Shown here piece by piece: positions 6,356 to 6,594 of a stretch of DNA of 6,594 nucleotides (its first letter is position 1; each line of letters begins with the position of its first letter). The DNA is taken from positions 1 through 6,594 of the forward strand of contig JBKDSL010000155.1 of the NCBI GenBank assembly GCA_046340555.1, given 5' to 3'. This stretch comes from JALRAP01 sp046340555. GTDB taxonomy: Bacteria; Bacteroidota; Bacteroidia; AKYH767-A; OLB10. A model generated the notes under the pieces. It saw only the letters and a program-made list of their open reading frames with translations. It did not search any database and was not told the origin of the DNA. The position numbers were made by a program, and so were the translations under genes.

Positions 6356-6594
6356 ATGAAACGCGCGCTGTTTTACCTACTAGCTTCATTGTTGGCTTCC
6401 TTAATCCTATTATTTGTGTTTGATAAGGTGTTGCAGGCGGGCTTCCGTAAATCGACTGAGGATGTGTCGGGAAAAATGAATTTGCTCTTCAGGGACTCCT
6501 CGCGCTACGAAGTGCTTTGCCTGGGTTCTTCTAGAGCATTGGCGCATTTGGAATCAAAATGGATTGGACAAAAGACCGGAATGCGGGTTTATAA
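6356..6594 (+). CDS. Membrane-anchored SGNH/GDSL-like partner of MBOAT, cut by window end
   Basis: Reading from ATG 6356, 79 complete codons remain open to the last base, so the gene continues beyond the window. Residues 4-22 (ALFYLLASLLASLILLFVF) form one hydrophobic helix after MKR, fitting an N-terminal membrane anchor or uncleaved signal with the rest outside the cytoplasm. The segment YEVLCLGSSRAL (51-62) matches the first block of SGNH-like proteins, in which a strand is followed by G-S/D-S carrying the candidate nucleophile serine; Bacteroidota proteins next to MBOAT genes often have this GSSRA form. The remaining catalytic residues lie outside the window, so enzymatic competence cannot be judged. 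By analogy with AlgJ/AlgX beside AlgI, it may pass the acyl group from the MBOAT to the final polymer (inference). The 2-base gap to the MBOAT stop implies a shared transcript and probable coupled translation. Confidence 0.78.
   Translation, partial: MKRALFYLLASLLASLILLFVFDKVLQAGFRKSTEDVSGKMNLLFRDSSRYEVLCLGSSRALAHLESKWIGQKTGMRVY

Noticed and set aside
1..6594. A novel defence system, mobile element, CRISPR array or RNA gene
   Set aside because: All sequence is accounted for by tightly packed genes of metabolic or envelope families. No transposase, integrase, spaced repeats, tRNA-like fold or terminal repeats were seen.

Overview
The window looks like a piece of a Bacteroidota chromosome (order not resolvable by eye; Cytophagales or Sphingobacteriales would fit). 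The reasons are the Bacteroidota-like versions of RadC, uracil phosphoribosyltransferase (Upp), the divergent CE4 deacetylase and the YjjG-type phosphatase, together with mostly absent Shine-Dalgarno sequences, A-rich bases before start codons, and a promoter-like TTTG-N19-TAnnTTTG variant. All eight genes lie on the + strand and fill nearly the whole window. The largest non-coding gap is 55 bases, and no RNA gene, insertion sequence, CRISPR array or prophage sequence is visible.

Layout. Bases 1-624: 3' part of radC (its start lies outside the window). Bases 663-2911: a divergent polysaccharide-deacetylase-family protein overlapping by 4 bases with a FemAB/BioF2-like GNAT acyltransferase. Bases 2967-4883: upp, then a four-helix membrane protein of unknown function starting at GTG, then a YjjG-type pyrimidine nucleotidase that overlaps the membrane gene by 4 bases. 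Bases 4929-6353: an AlgI/DltB-type MBOAT O-acyltransferase, preceded by the best promoter candidate in the window. Bases 6356-6594: the first 79 codons of an anchored, GSSRA-motif (SGNH-like) protein cut by the window end.

Working together. Three functional pairs can be inferred. The deacetylase and GNAT genes may act on the same envelope or exported glycan or amino-sugar. Upp makes UMP from uracil, while YjjG dephosphorylates pyrimidine nucleotides, including noncanonical ones, so the two plausibly form salvage plus house-cleaning, with an unexplained membrane protein between them. MBOAT plus the SGNH-like protein resembles the usual two-part arrangement for O-acylation of an exported polymer (compare AlgI with AlgJ/AlgX). 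The tight spacing suggests one or two operons.

I do not see a clearly new defence or mobile system. The least explained items are the four-helix membrane protein, the altered metal motif of the deacetylase, and two local palindromes inside coding sequence.
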